A model generated the notes under the pieces. That model was not told where the DNA came from, did no database searches, and saw nothing but the letters and a program-made list of their open reading frames with translations. From Minisyncoccota bacterium (GTDB taxonomy: Bacteria; Patescibacteriota; Minisyncoccia; Phycocordibacterales; DATDWN01), in NCBI GenBank assembly GCA_025450615.1, contig JANWHC010000028.1, positions 1 through 38,291 of the forward strand: DNA of 38,291 nucleotides, given 5' to 3'. The translations under genes and the position numbers were made by a program. Shown piece after piece: positions 6,427 through 14,271 of this stretch (the stretch's first letter is position 1; each line of letters begins with the position of its first letter).

Positions 6427-7714
6427 ATCCAACCACTTCCACAATCTCCTCTAGTTTCACTTTCTTTTCTTCTCCAGTTTCTAGGTTTTTCAAGGGATAG
6501 ATTTCAGTTTTAACTTCGTTTTCGCCAACAACAAGAGTAAAAGGTACACCATGTTTACTAGCAGTTTTTATCTGGTCACCAACTTTTTTACCAGTGAAAT
6601 CAACTTCAACATTTATACCTTGCTCACGTAGTTTCATTGCGATTGAGTTTGACTCATCGATAAAATCAGAAGATAGTGAACAAATATAAACTTTTGTTTT
6701 TGGAGTATATTTTGGTATAAGTTCGTGAGACATTAAGAAATCTTTTAAAGTTACATCTCCAGCGCCAAAACCAAAAGCTGGAATTTTTCTTGCGCCAAAA
6801 ATATCAAGTAAGTCATCATATCGTCCACCACCATATACAGAGCGGTTGTTATCTGGATGAACATCAAAAACTTCGAAAACTACTCCGGTGTAATAGTCAA
6901 AGCCTCGCATTAAAGTTGGATCAAAGGCCACATTTTTAACTCCATTTTTCTCAAGTTTATCTATGAGGTCGATTAATTCTTTTGAATGTTTATTTTCTCC
7001 CAAATGGTCTAGGAGTTTATCATTGGACTCAAGCAGGAAAGCGAATTCTACAGATTTTTCACCCATGATTTCAAAAAGACTTGCTTCAAATGTTGATTTG
7101 GAAATTTTATCTTTCTTATCTATTATTTTTGAAACTTTGTGAGAATTTTCCTCATCTAACCCAAATTTTTCATATAATACGTTTACAAGCTTTCGATCAT
7201 TTATTTTTATTATGAAATCAGAATCTTTTGCGCCAAAAGCTTTCATGATTCCATAGGCGATCGTGATTACTTCTACATCGGCCTCATTTGAATTAACCCC
7301 AAAAATATCTACGTTTAACTGCCAGTGTTCTCGAAGTCTTCCTCGTTGAGGTTTTTCATATCTAAAAAGATTAGGAATGGAATACCAACGCAATGGAAAA
7401 GCCAAGGTTTTTTCTCTAGCTGCAACAAGACGCGCGACTGTCGGAGTCATCTCTGGTCGCAAAGTGACTTCACGATCTCCACGATCTGTAAAAGTATATG
7501 TTTGTTCGTTTACTATTTCCTCGCCAGATTTTGCTTTGTATAATTCAGCAGATTCTAAAACTGATGCAGTATATTCAGAATATCCAAAGCTTTCAACAAC
7601 CCTCCTCCATGTATCAAAAATATGGTTTTGGACGAATAGGTCTTCTGGATAAAAATCCCGTACACCCTTATAAGATTCGGTGCTGATTTTTATTTCTGGT
7701 TTCTCTTTTGCCAT
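6425..7714 (-). CDS. hisS: histidyl-tRNA synthetase
   Basis: A 429-residue class II aminoacyl-tRNA synthetase that charges tRNA-His. Visible features: motif 1 region (VRDFYPEDL at the start), motif 2 LFRYEKPQRGRLREHWQLN, the HisRS-specific LMRGFDYYTGVVFEV and GGRYDDLL blocks, motif 3 AFGFGAGDV, and the C-terminal anticodon-binding domain (about 335-425). Motif 3 reads GFGAGDV where most HisRS have GFGxGxER, a change at the usual Arg position. The start ATG is preceded by TACAAT ending 10 nt upstream, without SD. It is divergent from truB with only 26 nt between start codons. Confidence 0.95.
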   Translation of the reverse strand: MAKEKPEIKISTESYKGVRDFYPEDLFVQNHIFDTWRRVVESFGYSEYTASVLESAELYKAKSGEEIVNEQTYTFTDRGDREVTLRPEMTPTVARLVAAREKTLAFPLRWYSIPNLFRYEKPQRGRLREHWQLNVDIFGVNSNEADVEVITIAYGIMKAFGAKDSDFIIKINDRKLVNVLYEKFGLDEENSHKVSKIIDKKDKISKSTFEASLFEIMGEKSVEFAFLLESNDKLLDHLGENKHSKELIDLIDKLEKNGVKNVAFDPTLMRGFDYYTGVVFEVFDVHPDNNRSVYGGGRYDDLLDIFGARKIPAFGFGAGDVTLKDFLMSHELIPKYTPKTKVYICSLSSDFIDESNSIAMKLREQGINVEVDFTGKKVGDQIKTASKHGVPFTLVVGENEVKTEIYPLKNLETGEEKKVKLEEIVEVVG

Positions 7715-7740
7715 AATATAGGTTATTGTAACAATATTAT

Positions 7741-8499
7741 ATGGAAAAAAGAAGCGATTTACACCTAATAAACAAAGAAATTGGAGAAACTCCGAATGAG
7801 GCTATTTTGCGTTTAAAGGAAGGCAATCCTGAATACAAAAATGTGACCATGACATATGCTGGTAGACTTGATCCTATGGCAGAGGGCTTGCTTTTGATTT
7901 TGTCTGGCGAAAATTTAAAAGTAAAAGAAAAATTTCTACATTTACCAAAGACTTACGAGTTTGAAGTTTTGTGGGGATTTGAAACTGATACACTGGATCT
8001 TTTAGGAAAAGTTTTAAAGACAGAAAATATTTCTATTTCAGAAAAGGAAATGAAAGGGGCAATAAATGATTCTCTTGGAAAGTTTATTCAGACTTATCCA
8101 GCCTATTCTTCAAAGCCAGTTTCAGGAAAAGCACTTTTCCGTTGGGCTAGAGAGGGAAGACTTGATCAAATTGAAATACCGACTCATGAAGTTGAAATTT
8201 TTGATATCGAATTTGTTGAAAGACGAATTGTAGGAAAAGATGAGCTTTTGAAGACTATTTTAAAGAAAATAAGTCTTGTTTCAGGAGATTTTAGACAAGA
8301 TGAGATTAAAGAGAAATGGAAAGATGTTTTCAGTAACACAGAAAGCTCGGATTTTACAATAGATAAAATCAAGGTTTCTGTTTCAAGTGGTTTCTACGTC
8401 AGGCAGTTTGTTTCAGATTTGGCCCACAAGCTAAAAATTTCTGGAGTAACTTTTTCTATAAATAGAATAAAAGTTGGGGATTACACTTTGCAAAATTAA
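7741..8499 (+). CDS. truB: tRNA pseudouridine-55 synthase
   Basis: A 252-residue TruB-family enzyme. The catalytic block is YAGRLDPMAEGLLLILSGE (Asp in GRLDP). Other family signatures are YSSKPVSGKALFRWAREG and VSSGFYVRQFVSDLAHKL. It makes pseudouridine 55 in the T arm of tRNAs. The first residues are unusual: the common LLIDKPxGxTS opening is replaced by DLHLINKEIGETPNEA. The C-terminal PUA extension found in E. coli TruB is absent, as in many short bacterial versions. It shares a 26-nt divergent promoter region with hisS and has no SD. Confidence 0.92.
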   Translation: MEKRSDLHLINKEIGETPNEAILRLKEGNPEYKNVTMTYAGRLDPMAEGLLLILSGENLKVKEKFLHLPKTYEFEVLWGFETDTLDLLGKVLKTENISISEKEMKGAINDSLGKFIQTYPAYSSKPVSGKALFRWAREGRLDQIEIPTHEVEIFDIEFVERRIVGKDELLKTILKKISLVSGDFRQDEIKEKWKDVFSNTESSDFTIDKIKVSVSSGFYVRQFVSDLAHKLKISGVTFSINRIKVGDYTLQN

Positions 8500-8573
8500 A
8501 TATTTTGTGGTTTTATTAAATATGGAATTGGAGCGTATTTCAATACGAGCAATATGTGAAAAGGAGAGTGCCG

Positions 8574-8858
8574 ATGTTGAGCTCACTTACATCTGCTGAG
8601 CAGGAGGCCATCGAGAATCTGTCTCGAGTTGTCAAAAGTGGCGCTGTGCACTTTGGCGGGAAGAGCAACTTGGCTTCCAGAGCCGGAGTTAGCAAGGAAG
8701 TCGTTCGTGGCATCATCGAACGCAGGGCCAAGGAACTTCGTCGTGAAGAACTCGAGTGCGTGATCGCAGCAATGGAGAAACCTCTGGCTCACGCACTTTT
8801 GGAGAAGTTGTTCGAGTATGTCCGAGTTCTCCATCCCAACGAAGGAGCTTCAAACTAG
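8574..8858 (+). CDS. small helix-turn-helix protein, first of three (94 aa)
   Basis: Start ATG 8574 is set by AAGGAG at 8561-8566, 7 nt upstream; the in-frame GTG at 8556 lies before the SD. The centre reads FGGKSNLASRAGVSKEVV (27-44), which fits an XRE/Cro-like HTH (LAxxAGVSxxxVRxII), followed by helices to residue 80. It aligns by eye with the product at 9458: GGKSNLASRAGVSKEVV against GTDVELAERSQVSLASL, then EELECVIAAM against DEVKRVMDVL. Codon use (CTC, GGC, CGT) is richer in GC than in truB. A hairpin CGTATT-TC-AATACG (8534-8547) lies in the leader. It is probably a DNA-binding regulator or phage/plasmid-type repressor-like protein; target unknown. Confidence 0.7.
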   Translation: MLSSLTSAEQEAIENLSRVVKSGAVHFGGKSNLASRAGVSKEVVRGIIERRAKELRREELECVIAAMEKPLAHALLEKLFEYVRVLHPNEGASN

Positions 8859-8865
8859 TTTTTTC

Positions 8866-8916
8866 GAAGACTCTCGATTTTGGCTTAAACCCCAGCCAAC
8901 GTCGAGAGTCTTCTTC
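8866..8916 (+). terminator. intrinsic terminator after HTH gene 1
   Basis: GAAGACTCTCGA (8866-8877) pairs perfectly with TCGAGAGTCTTC (8902-8913), with an inner TTGGCT/AGCCAA stem. It is followed by TTCGTTATT, a weak T tract. Confidence 0.7.
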
Positions 8917-8979
8917 GTTATTGCAAAATTTATAGGTTTTTGCTTAAATTAAAAATGGAGTAATAAACCTAGGAGGGTT

Positions 8980-9312
8980 ATGCTACAAGAACGGGTAGTA
9001 TCCGACAGGTTCGGTTTTCTGCTTTCGACGGTAATGGAGAAAAGTGAACTTCAAGATCTTCACATCTCATATCGCTCGAAGCTTCCTGTTCAATTCGTGA
9101 GTGATGTGAAAGCGGGTAAAGTTGATCTGGATGACCGATCAGAAGAGGTAAGAAAGCTTCTGCACGTCCTTCAGCATCAATTCAGGTGTCTTTCCAGATG
9201 CCAGAAGGCCAAGGCTTTCAGACTTCTCCGAAGAGCTCGAAGGCTGAAACAGGGAGTCAAAGTTCCACCGTACAACAACCGGAACCGGGTCTGTCGAGGC
9301 AAGCGGCGCTAA
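8980..9312 (+). CDS. small basic HTH-like protein, second of three (110 aa)
   Basis: AGGAGGG at 8971-8977 precedes the ATG closely. An extended -10 (TGCTTAAAT, 8941-8949) lies upstream, giving the unit its own promoter. The middle, LQDLHISYRSKLPVQFVSDVKAG (24-46) followed by RSEEVRKLLHVL, has the spacing of an XRE-like HTH and resembles the 8574 and 9458 products, more weakly. The tail from residue 73 is very basic (CQKAKAFRLLRRARRLK ... RNRVCRGKRR), suiting nucleic-acid binding. It ends in its own perfect 15-bp hairpin terminator. Codon use is GC-richer than in core genes. Function not recognised. Confidence 0.62.
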   Translation: MLQERVVSDRFGFLLSTVMEKSELQDLHISYRSKLPVQFVSDVKAGKVDLDDRSEEVRKLLHVLQHQFRCLSRCQKAKAFRLLRRARRLKQGVKVPPYNNRNRVCRGKRR

Positions 9313-9328
9313 AACACGCCACAAGTCA

Positions 9329-9377
9329 AAAGATTCTGATCGCAACAGCTGACGCTACGCGATCAGAATCTTTTTTG
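9329..9377 (+). terminator. intrinsic terminator after HTH gene 2
   Basis: A perfect 15-bp stem: AAAGATTCTGATCGC (9329-9343) with its complement at 9359-9373, then TTTTTT. The 15-nt loop is AACAGCTGACGCTAC. Confidence 0.88.
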
Positions 9378-9457
9378 ATAAAAAATTATTTACAAATTTT
9401 TAAATAGATGATTATATTAAATAAGGAAAGTTTTTTTGTACATTTTTTGAGGTGATG

Positions 9458-9742
9458 ATGATAAGTTCAACTGAAGCCTTCAACAGGATCAGAGACAAAG
9501 TAATTCGTTATGGTCCAAAAGTTGGGACCGATGTTGAACTTGCTGAGCGATCTCAGGTAAGTTTAGCGTCTCTAGCTTTTCTACAGACTGGTGTTGGTGT
9601 GAAGCCCACCAAGGATGAAGTAAAAAGAGTCATGGACGTTCTCAACTTGAATGGTCAAGCCACAAAGCGCTATATCGATATTCTTCTCATGATTGCTTAT
9701 TCAAGTGAGGAGACTACCGTACCATCTTCGGTTGAGGACTAA
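9458..9742 (+). CDS. small helix-turn-helix protein, third of three (94 aa)
   Basis: GAGGTGA at 9449-9455 is the SD. The ATG at 9458 is preferred over GTG 9452 and ATG 9455, which lie inside or at the end of the SD. Residues 22-60 (VGTDVELAERSQVSLASL ... KPTKDEVKRVMDVLNL) have the form of an XRE-like HTH with the usual following helix pair. Predicted length equals that of the 8574 product, and the two align over most of their length. A TATATT box near 9414 is a possible -10. A bidirectional terminator shared with typA closes the unit. Confidence 0.7.
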   Translation: MISSTEAFNRIRDKVIRYGPKVGTDVELAERSQVSLASLAFLQTGVGVKPTKDEVKRVMDVLNLNGQATKRYIDILLMIAYSSEETTVPSSVED

Positions 9743-9744
9743 CA

Positions 9745-9780
9745 AAAAGGCCATGGGTTTACCCAAGGCCTTTCGTCGTT
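9745..9780. terminator. bidirectional terminator between HTH gene 3 and typA
   Basis: AAAGGCCATGGG (9746-9757) pairs with CCCAAGGCCTTT (9762-9773) with one mismatch. The plus strand continues TTTCGTCGTTTG, and the minus strand has TTTTTGTT, the better T run, so it can stop typA too. Confidence 0.8.
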
Positions 9781-9800
9781 TGACTACATTTACTAAAAAA

Positions 9801-11579
9801 TTATTTTTTCAAAACTTTCTTTCGTAGGCGGACAGACTTTGGAGTAATTTCAATATATTCGTCGTGAGACATAATTTCCATTGCTTTTTCGATATCTAGT
9901 TTTACAGTCGCAGCCAAGTAAACTTTGTCGTCAGAACCACTCGCTCGCATGTTTGTAAGTTGTTTTCCTTTTGTTGGGTTTACGTGTAAGTCCTCGCCTT
10001 TAGAAGTATTTCCAATAACCATTCCTTCGTAAACTTCAACTCCAGGGTCTATGTAAAGAGTTCCTCGCTGTTGTAAGTTATCGAGTGCAAAAGCTAGAGC
10101 TTTTCCTTTTTCCATAGAAACCATTGAGCCGTAAGTTGTTCTTTTTATTTCACCAACATAATCTCGGAATTCAATAAATCTTGAAGAAAGAATTCCATTT
10201 CCTTTTGTATCAATAACGAATTGTCCACGGTAACCAAGTAGTCCTCGAGTTGGGATTTCAAAAGTTAATCTTTGTGTGCCGTGACCTTGTTTTACATGTG
10301 TCAAAAGTCCACGTCGCTCTGTAAGACGTGCGATTATAGCACTAGCTAACTCATCGGAAACATCCACCGTAACTTCTTCAAAAGGTTCTGTTTTTACTCC
10401 ATTTACTTCTTTAATAATAACTTGCGGTTGGGATACCTGAAGCTCATAACCTTCTCGTCTCATGTTTTCACAAAGTATTGCGATGTGAAGTTCTCCACGT
10501 CCGTACACAGTAAAGTATTCGTTGTTATTCCAATCTATTTTTAATCCAACGTTTATCTCAAGTTCTTTTTCAAGCCTTTCTCTTATCTGTCGTCCTGTTA
10601 CGAACTTTCCTTCTCGTCCAGCGAAAGGTGAGTCGTTTACGAAAAAGTTTAGTGAGATTGTCGGCTCGTCAATGTTGATACTTGGTAGTGTTTCTGCGTT
10701 TTCATCTTTACAAATAGTGTCCCCGATATAAACAGTTGGAAGTCCAGCGATCATCACGATGTCACCAGCTGAAGCTTCAGGAGTTTCTACTCGCTTCACT
10801 CCTTCAAAAGAGAAAAGCTTTGTTAATTTTCCAGAAACAACTTTTCCATCATGACTTTTTACAAAAACTGTGTCACCAACAGTGATCTTTCCCTCGTAAA
10901 CCCTACAAACAGCAAGTCGTCCCAAAAAGTTATCATAGGCCAAGTTGAAAGACTGAAGTCTTGCGGGCGCAGTTTTGTCTCCTGTTGCAGGCGGGACTTC
11001 CTCCAAAATAGTTTCTAAAAGAGGAGTCAAGTCTGTACTTTCATCAGTCAATTTTTTCTTCGCAACACCTTGTCGGCCTATAGCATAAACTGTTGTAAAG
11101 TCTAATTGTTCGTCATTTGCTCCAAGTTCTAGGAAAAGTTCTAAAACAAGTTCGTGCACTTCGTCAGGCCGTGCTGCTGGTTTGTCGATTTTATTTATGA
11201 TCACGATAGGCTTAAGTCCCAATTCAAGTGATTTTTTTAAAACGAAACGAGTTTGAGGCATCGGTCCCTCTTGGGCATCCACGAGTAAAAGCACTGTATC
11301 GATAGATCGCAAAACTCGCTCAACTTCAGAACCGAAGTCAGAGTGGCCAGGTGTATCCACAATATTGATTTTTGTCACTTCGCGTCCAGATTCTTTCGAA
11401 GGGTAGTAAACAGAAGTATTTTTCGCGTAAATAGTAATACCACGTTCTAGCTCTAGAGCGTTTGAGTCCATACTTACTCCTTCCTCGGTCACCATCCCAG
11501 TCTGCTTCATTAGAGCGTCAGTTAAGGTGGTTTTACCGTGGTCCACGTGGGCTATGATTGCTATATTACGTATCTGCAT
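9801..11579 (-). CDS. typA: translational GTPase TypA/BipA
   Basis: A 592-residue ribosome-associated GTPase that helps 50S assembly and growth under stress. G motifs are complete: G1 AHVDHGKTT (10-18), G2 switch with RGITI, G3 DTPGH, G4 NKID. EF-G-like domains II, III and V follow, then the BipA-specific C-terminal domain with GRGELHIAILCENMRREGYE and TPKSVRLRKK at the end. Length is typical (about 590-610). It has its own promoter (11623-11652) and a leader with a hairpin. It is head-to-head with the DedA gene. Confidence 0.96.
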   Translation of the reverse strand: MQIRNIAIIAHVDHGKTTLTDALMKQTGMVTEEGVSMDSNALELERGITIYAKNTSVYYPSKESGREVTKINIVDTPGHSDFGSEVERVLRSIDTVLLLVDAQEGPMPQTRFVLKKSLELGLKPIVIINKIDKPAARPDEVHELVLELFLELGANDEQLDFTTVYAIGRQGVAKKKLTDESTDLTPLLETILEEVPPATGDKTAPARLQSFNLAYDNFLGRLAVCRVYEGKITVGDTVFVKSHDGKVVSGKLTKLFSFEGVKRVETPEASAGDIVMIAGLPTVYIGDTICKDENAETLPSINIDEPTISLNFFVNDSPFAGREGKFVTGRQIRERLEKELEINVGLKIDWNNNEYFTVYGRGELHIAILCENMRREGYELQVSQPQVIIKEVNGVKTEPFEEVTVDVSDELASAIIARLTERRGLLTHVKQGHGTQRLTFEIPTRGLLGYRGQFVIDTKGNGILSSRFIEFRDYVGEIKRTTYGSMVSMEKGKALAFALDNLQQRGTLYIDPGVEVYEGMVIGNTSKGEDLHVNPTKGKQLTNMRASGSDDKVYLAATVKLDIEKAMEIMSHDEYIEITPKSVRLRKKVLKK

Positions 11580-11593
11580 AGGATTGATTTGAA

Positions 11594-11612
11594 AACCGGC
11601 TGAACGCCGGTT
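11594..11612 (-). promoter_or_regulatory. hairpin in the typA 5' leader
   Basis: AACCGGC (11594-11600) and GCCGGTT (11606-11612) form a 7-bp stem with a 5-nt loop between the typA start codon and its -10. typA is therefore one of the few core genes here with a structured leader. Confidence 0.5.
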
Positions 11613-11622
11613 ATTAGCCCTA

Positions 11623-11652
11623 ATTAAAGCATAAAATGGCTATTTCGGTCAA
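11623..11652 (-). promoter_or_regulatory. typA promoter
   Basis: On the minus strand TTGACC (plus 11647-11652) is 18 nt from TTTAAT (plus 11623-11628), with TGC directly before the -10. Confidence 0.65.
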
Positions 11653-11693
11653 CTTTCTTGCTAAAAGGCCCTAAACCTGAGATTATGATAATT

Positions 11694-12299
11694 ATGTTCA
11701 TTTCTCCAGAATCGGCTCTAACAATTCTCGAGCACTATAAGTATTTGATCATTTTCCCTTTTACGATAATCGAAGGTCCTATCATTATTATCATCTCTGG
11801 TTTTCTAGTTTATTTAGGTTTTCTTAATTCTATTTCAGCATATATTATCTTGTCCTTAGCTGACATTATAGGTGACTGTTTGTATTACACGATTGGTAGA
11901 TACTGGAGAGAGTGGAGATGGATAAAAAAATATATGAGTTATGTAGGTTACAATGAAAACAGTGAAGCTTTCCTAGAGTCTCATTTCCGTCGACATAAAG
12001 GCAAAACCTTTCTTTTGGCCAAAATATCTCATGGTATTGGTGGAGCAATCCAAATAACCGCTGGTATCGCTAAAGTAAATTTTTGGCAGTTTCTTTTCTA
12101 TAGTGTTGTCGGAACTCTCCCTAAGACTCTTGTTTTAATGCTCATTGGTTTCTATCTTGGAAACTCTTACATAAAAATAGATGGCTTATTTAACTATATT
12201 GCACTCATAACTATAAGCATTTCTATACTTATAGTATTTTTCTATATTGTTCTACAGAAGCGACTAAAGAAATTCTTCACTACACCGGATTCAGAATAG
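11694..12299 (+). CDS. DedA/VTT family membrane protein
   Basis: About 201 residues (start ATG 11694; ATG 11685 is an in-frame alternative). Features of the DedA/SNARE-associated (VTT) family: the early acidic motif TIIEGPIIIIISGFL, the GDCLYYTIGRYWR block, then H-KGKTFLLAKISHGIGGAIQITAGIAKVNFWQFL with the conserved G-x-I-x2-TAG pattern, and a last pair of membrane helices ending LGNSYIK. DedA proteins act in membrane homeostasis, and some flip undecaprenyl phosphate or phospholipids. uppP in the same window makes the lipid-carrier role attractive but unproven. No SD is present. Confidence 0.82.
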   Translation: MFISPESALTILEHYKYLIIFPFTIIEGPIIIIISGFLVYLGFLNSISAYIILSLADIIGDCLYYTIGRYWREWRWIKKYMSYVGYNENSEAFLESHFRRHKGKTFLLAKISHGIGGAIQITAGIAKVNFWQFLFYSVVGTLPKTLVLMLIGFYLGNSYIKIDGLFNYIALITISISILIVFFYIVLQKRLKKFFTTPDSE

Positions 12300-12334
12300 A
12301 TAGAAATAGTTTTATTTGGTAAAATATAATAAGT

Positions 12335-12583
12335 ATGGAAATACCAACTCTTGTCTTACCAACTCTTCCTCACATCAAACTTTCGCTTTTTATAAATGTG
12401 CCAGTTTTGATTGCGATTCTTGTTTTGTTTGCATGTTTTTACACTGTAGTGACTTCAGTTATTGTCTACCACTGGCATGCCTATGGTATGAAAAGTCAGG
12501 GGATTATTGTGGCAGAGTCACTTTACTTTTTTGTGACTTCCGTGTTGTTTGTCTGTGCTGGAGTATCGCTATTTTATTTCTAA
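12335..12583 (+). CDS. small two-helix membrane protein (82 aa), unknown
   Basis: ATG 12335 lies just after TAAAAT/TATAAT sequences (12320-12330) and has no SD, like neighbouring core genes. The product has two hydrophobic segments (about 20-43, NVPVLIAILVLFACFYTVVTSVIV, and 58-82, VAESLYFFVTSVLFVCAGVSLFYF) separated by a short polar loop with YHWHAYG. No family was recognised. It sits 13 nt before the bPH2 gene, so the two may be co-expressed. Confidence 0.6.
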   Translation: MEIPTLVLPTLPHIKLSLFINVPVLIAILVLFACFYTVVTSVIVYHWHAYGMKSQGIIVAESLYFFVTSVLFVCAGVSLFYF

Positions 12584-12596
12584 AATTATTATATAT

Positions 12597-13148
12597 ATGG
12601 CAAAATACGAAGCACTACATTTGGATCCGGGTGAAAACGTTATTTTTGAAGTTAGGAAACACTGGATTATTTTTCTTGAGCACACTATAGCTCTTTCTTT
12701 AGCGGCATTTATACCGTTTGTAGTTTTCGCCCTTTTGGAAATTTTTGTTCCAACCTTAATAAACGTAAATCTTCCAGGCAACGAGTATGCATTATTTGTT
12801 TTTTTCTATTGCATTTGGCTACTTATTCTCTGGATATCATTTTTTGTAAATTGGACCAAGTATTATTTGGATGTATGGTATGTGACTGAAAAGCGTATCA
12901 TAGCCATAGATCAAAAAAGGATTTTCAGCCGTGAAGTTTCAAATGTTCGTTTTGATAAGGTTCAGGACGTAACAGTTACGGTGAAAGGCTTTATTGCTAC
13001 ATTTTTGGATTTTGGAAATATTGAAGTTCAAACAGCTAGTGAAGATAATAGAGATTTCAAAATGACAGTGGTGCGACACCCACAAGAAGTTAGACGAATA
13101 ATCTTTAACCAACAGAATAAAAATAGTGACACAAGACCTGGTGTATAG
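12597..13148 (+). CDS. membrane protein with bacterial PH-like (bPH2/YdbS-type) domain
   Basis: A 183-residue protein from ATG 12597; an upstream in-frame ATG at 12549 would overlap the preceding gene and lies within it. An N-terminal cytosolic strand (LHLDPGENVIFEVRKHW) is followed by two membrane helices (about 25-50 and 62-88). Next comes WYVTEKRIIAIDQKRIFSREV and VRFDKVQDVTV, the hallmark of the PF03703 bPH2 domain. Such proteins are common in Patescibacteria and Firmicutes; their function is mostly unknown, with possible roles in the membrane or stress. The start lies about 10 nt after TAAAAT. Confidence 0.78.
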   Translation: MAKYEALHLDPGENVIFEVRKHWIIFLEHTIALSLAAFIPFVVFALLEIFVPTLINVNLPGNEYALFVFFYCIWLLILWISFFVNWTKYYLDVWYVTEKRIIAIDQKRIFSREVSNVRFDKVQDVTVTVKGFIATFLDFGNIEVQTASEDNRDFKMTVVRHPQEVRRIIFNQQNKNSDTRPGV

Positions 13149-13238
13149 CCAAAAGTAATACACAGGGTATATTGAGGATGCTTCATGAAAACCTGTATAA
13201 TTGTTAGGAAGTCGTTTATTTAATAAATTAATAAAAAT

Positions 13239-13457
13239 ATGAAGGCATTACATAAGATCGCATTTATTCTTCTTGTTATTGGTGGACTAGAGTGGGGACT
13301 ACATGCGTTTGGATATGATCCAATAGATATGTTGGGATCACAAATCGCAATGATTGTTTATGTGCTAGTTGGTCTTTCTGCGATTTTGGAAGGCGTTACC
13401 CATAAGAGTAATTGTGCACATTGTGCAAAACCGGGGATGAGTGGACAGCAAATGTAG
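13239..13457 (+). CDS. DUF378 family small membrane protein
   Basis: 72 residues with two membrane helices (KIAFILLVIGGLEWGLHAFG and QIAMIVYVLVGLSAILEGV). The pattern I-GxLxWGL-x-F-D-x2-L followed by YxLVGLSAI is that of DUF378 (YuzA-like). A C-terminal tail holds CAHC. It has a TATAAT box (about 13197-13202) and a 36-nt AT-rich leader without SD. It ends before a strong bidirectional terminator. Function unknown in the family. Confidence 0.85.
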   Translation: MKALHKIAFILLVIGGLEWGLHAFGYDPIDMLGSQIAMIVYVLVGLSAILEGVTHKSNCAHCAKPGMSGQQM

Positions 13458-13473
13458 TACGTGCAATAATTAT

Positions 13474-13509
13474 AAATGTAAAACCTCTCGCAAGAGAGGT
13501 TTTACATTT
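13474..13509. terminator. bidirectional intrinsic terminator
   Basis: A perfect 16-bp stem: AAATGTAAAACCTCTC (13474-13489), GCAA tetraloop, complement 13494-13509. It lies between two convergent genes (DUF378, plus; YtxJ-like, minus). Confidence 0.85.
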
Positions 13510-13519
13510 GTGGGAATTT

Positions 13520-13837
13520 TTATAAGAAAGCTTTATTTAGATCAATTTTATCGTGGTGCTCTGTATAAATAACTTTTCCTTTAAAAATAGTTATTACTTG
13601 GGGTGACTCATGATTTATATGAAACCAGTCTGCAATCTTTTCGGATAAAACTGGTTCAGTTTGTACTGTGACTCGATAAATTAGATAATCTTTTTTGTTG
13701 TCAACAAAATTTTCAAAATGTTTTGAAAGCCTTTCGCTTGTTCCGCAATCGTTAGAGTATTTAAATATTACTACAGGCCGAACAGTCGATGATTCTAGTA
13801 TCTCTGATAAGTGTGAAGTGAACTTAAATACACTCAT
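13520..13837 (-). CDS. ytxJ: YtxJ/BrxC-type monothiol bacilliredoxin-like protein
   Basis: 105 residues of thioredoxin fold. The opening RPVVIFKYSNDCGTSERL matches the YtxJ pattern (FKHSTxCPxS) with a single Cys31. The cis-proline stretch HESPQVITIFKGKVIYTEHHDKI fits YtxJ closely, where HESPQ-x-GKVVW-x-SH-x-I is usual. In Firmicutes this family is tied to bacillithiol-dependent de-thiolation. No bacillithiol synthesis gene is in the window, so the thiol partner is unknown. Start ATG 13837 is chosen because TATAAT ends 7 nt upstream; the in-frame ATG at 13846 overlaps that -10. Confidence 0.82.
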   Translation of the reverse strand: MSVFKFTSHLSEILESSTVRPVVIFKYSNDCGTSERLSKHFENFVDNKKDYLIYRVTVQTEPVLSEKIADWFHINHESPQVITIFKGKVIYTEHHDKIDLNKAFL

Positions 13838-13854
13838 AAAGATCATTATATAAC

Positions 13855-13882
13855 AAAACAGTCCCTCGATAGGAACTGTTTT
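13855..13882 (-). terminator. terminator of the 13886 gene
   Basis: AAAACAGTCCC and AGGAACTGTTTT form an 11-bp stem with one wobble. On the minus strand it is followed by TTTTGTT, which then runs directly into the TATAAT of the ytxJ-like gene. Confidence 0.65.
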
Positions 13883-13885
13883 GGT

Positions 13886-14236
13886 TTAGTATGAGTAAGA
13901 TCGGAAGAGGGAAGAAAGGTTTTTCTTAAAAGCTTTCTTTTCGTCTATATGTTCGTGAACAATAAGTTTTTCTCTCTTAGGCATTTCTGGAGTCATCATG
14001 GCTAATACTTCTGCCTCCTTTCGGATAACAGTTTCTCTTATCTCTCTTAATTCTCTCTCGATTTTTCTTTTTCTAATTGGTGAAATTTGCTCATCTAAAA
14101 TAACATCCACATTTATGTGAGTTTCTTCGTGTATCGCTACACCATTCGGAGAATTTTCGACTATATTAGATAGTTTAATAATCTGGTCGATGTGACTCTG
14201 AACCTGTTCAACTGTATGAAAACGCTTATTTGTCAT
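13886..14236 (-). CDS. conserved-looking hypothetical protein (116 aa)
   Basis: A soluble, charged protein without signal peptide or membrane segment. The central stretch ISPIRKRKIERELREIRETVIRKEAE is predicted helical and strongly charged, and two His-containing acidic patches (IHEETHINVDVI, IVHEHIDEKK) flank it. No family was recognised. A well-placed promoter (TTGACA-16-TACAAT, 7 nt before ATG) and a terminator after it support a real single-gene unit. Confidence 0.68.
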   Translation of the reverse strand: MTNKRFHTVEQVQSHIDQIIKLSNIVENSPNGVAIHEETHINVDVILDEQISPIRKRKIERELREIRETVIRKEAEVLAMMTPEMPKREKLIVHEHIDEKKAFKKNLSSLFRSYSY

Positions 14237-14243
14237 GGGTACT

Positions 14244-14271
14244 ATTGTACGCCAGTATATACAAATGTCAA
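14244..14271 (-). promoter_or_regulatory. promoter of the 13886-14236 gene
   Basis: On the minus strand TTGACA (plus 14266-14271 is TGTCAA) lies 16 nt from TACAAT (plus 14244-14249). The -10 ends 7 nt before the ATG, predicting a leaderless mRNA. Confidence 0.62.

Noticed and set aside
11658..11693. TTG start for the DedA-family gene
   Set aside because: The first ATGs downstream fit the family N-terminus, and the TTG has no SD.
13838..13846. Upstream ATG for the YtxJ-like protein
   Set aside because: It lies inside the TATAAT box and would precede the transcript start.
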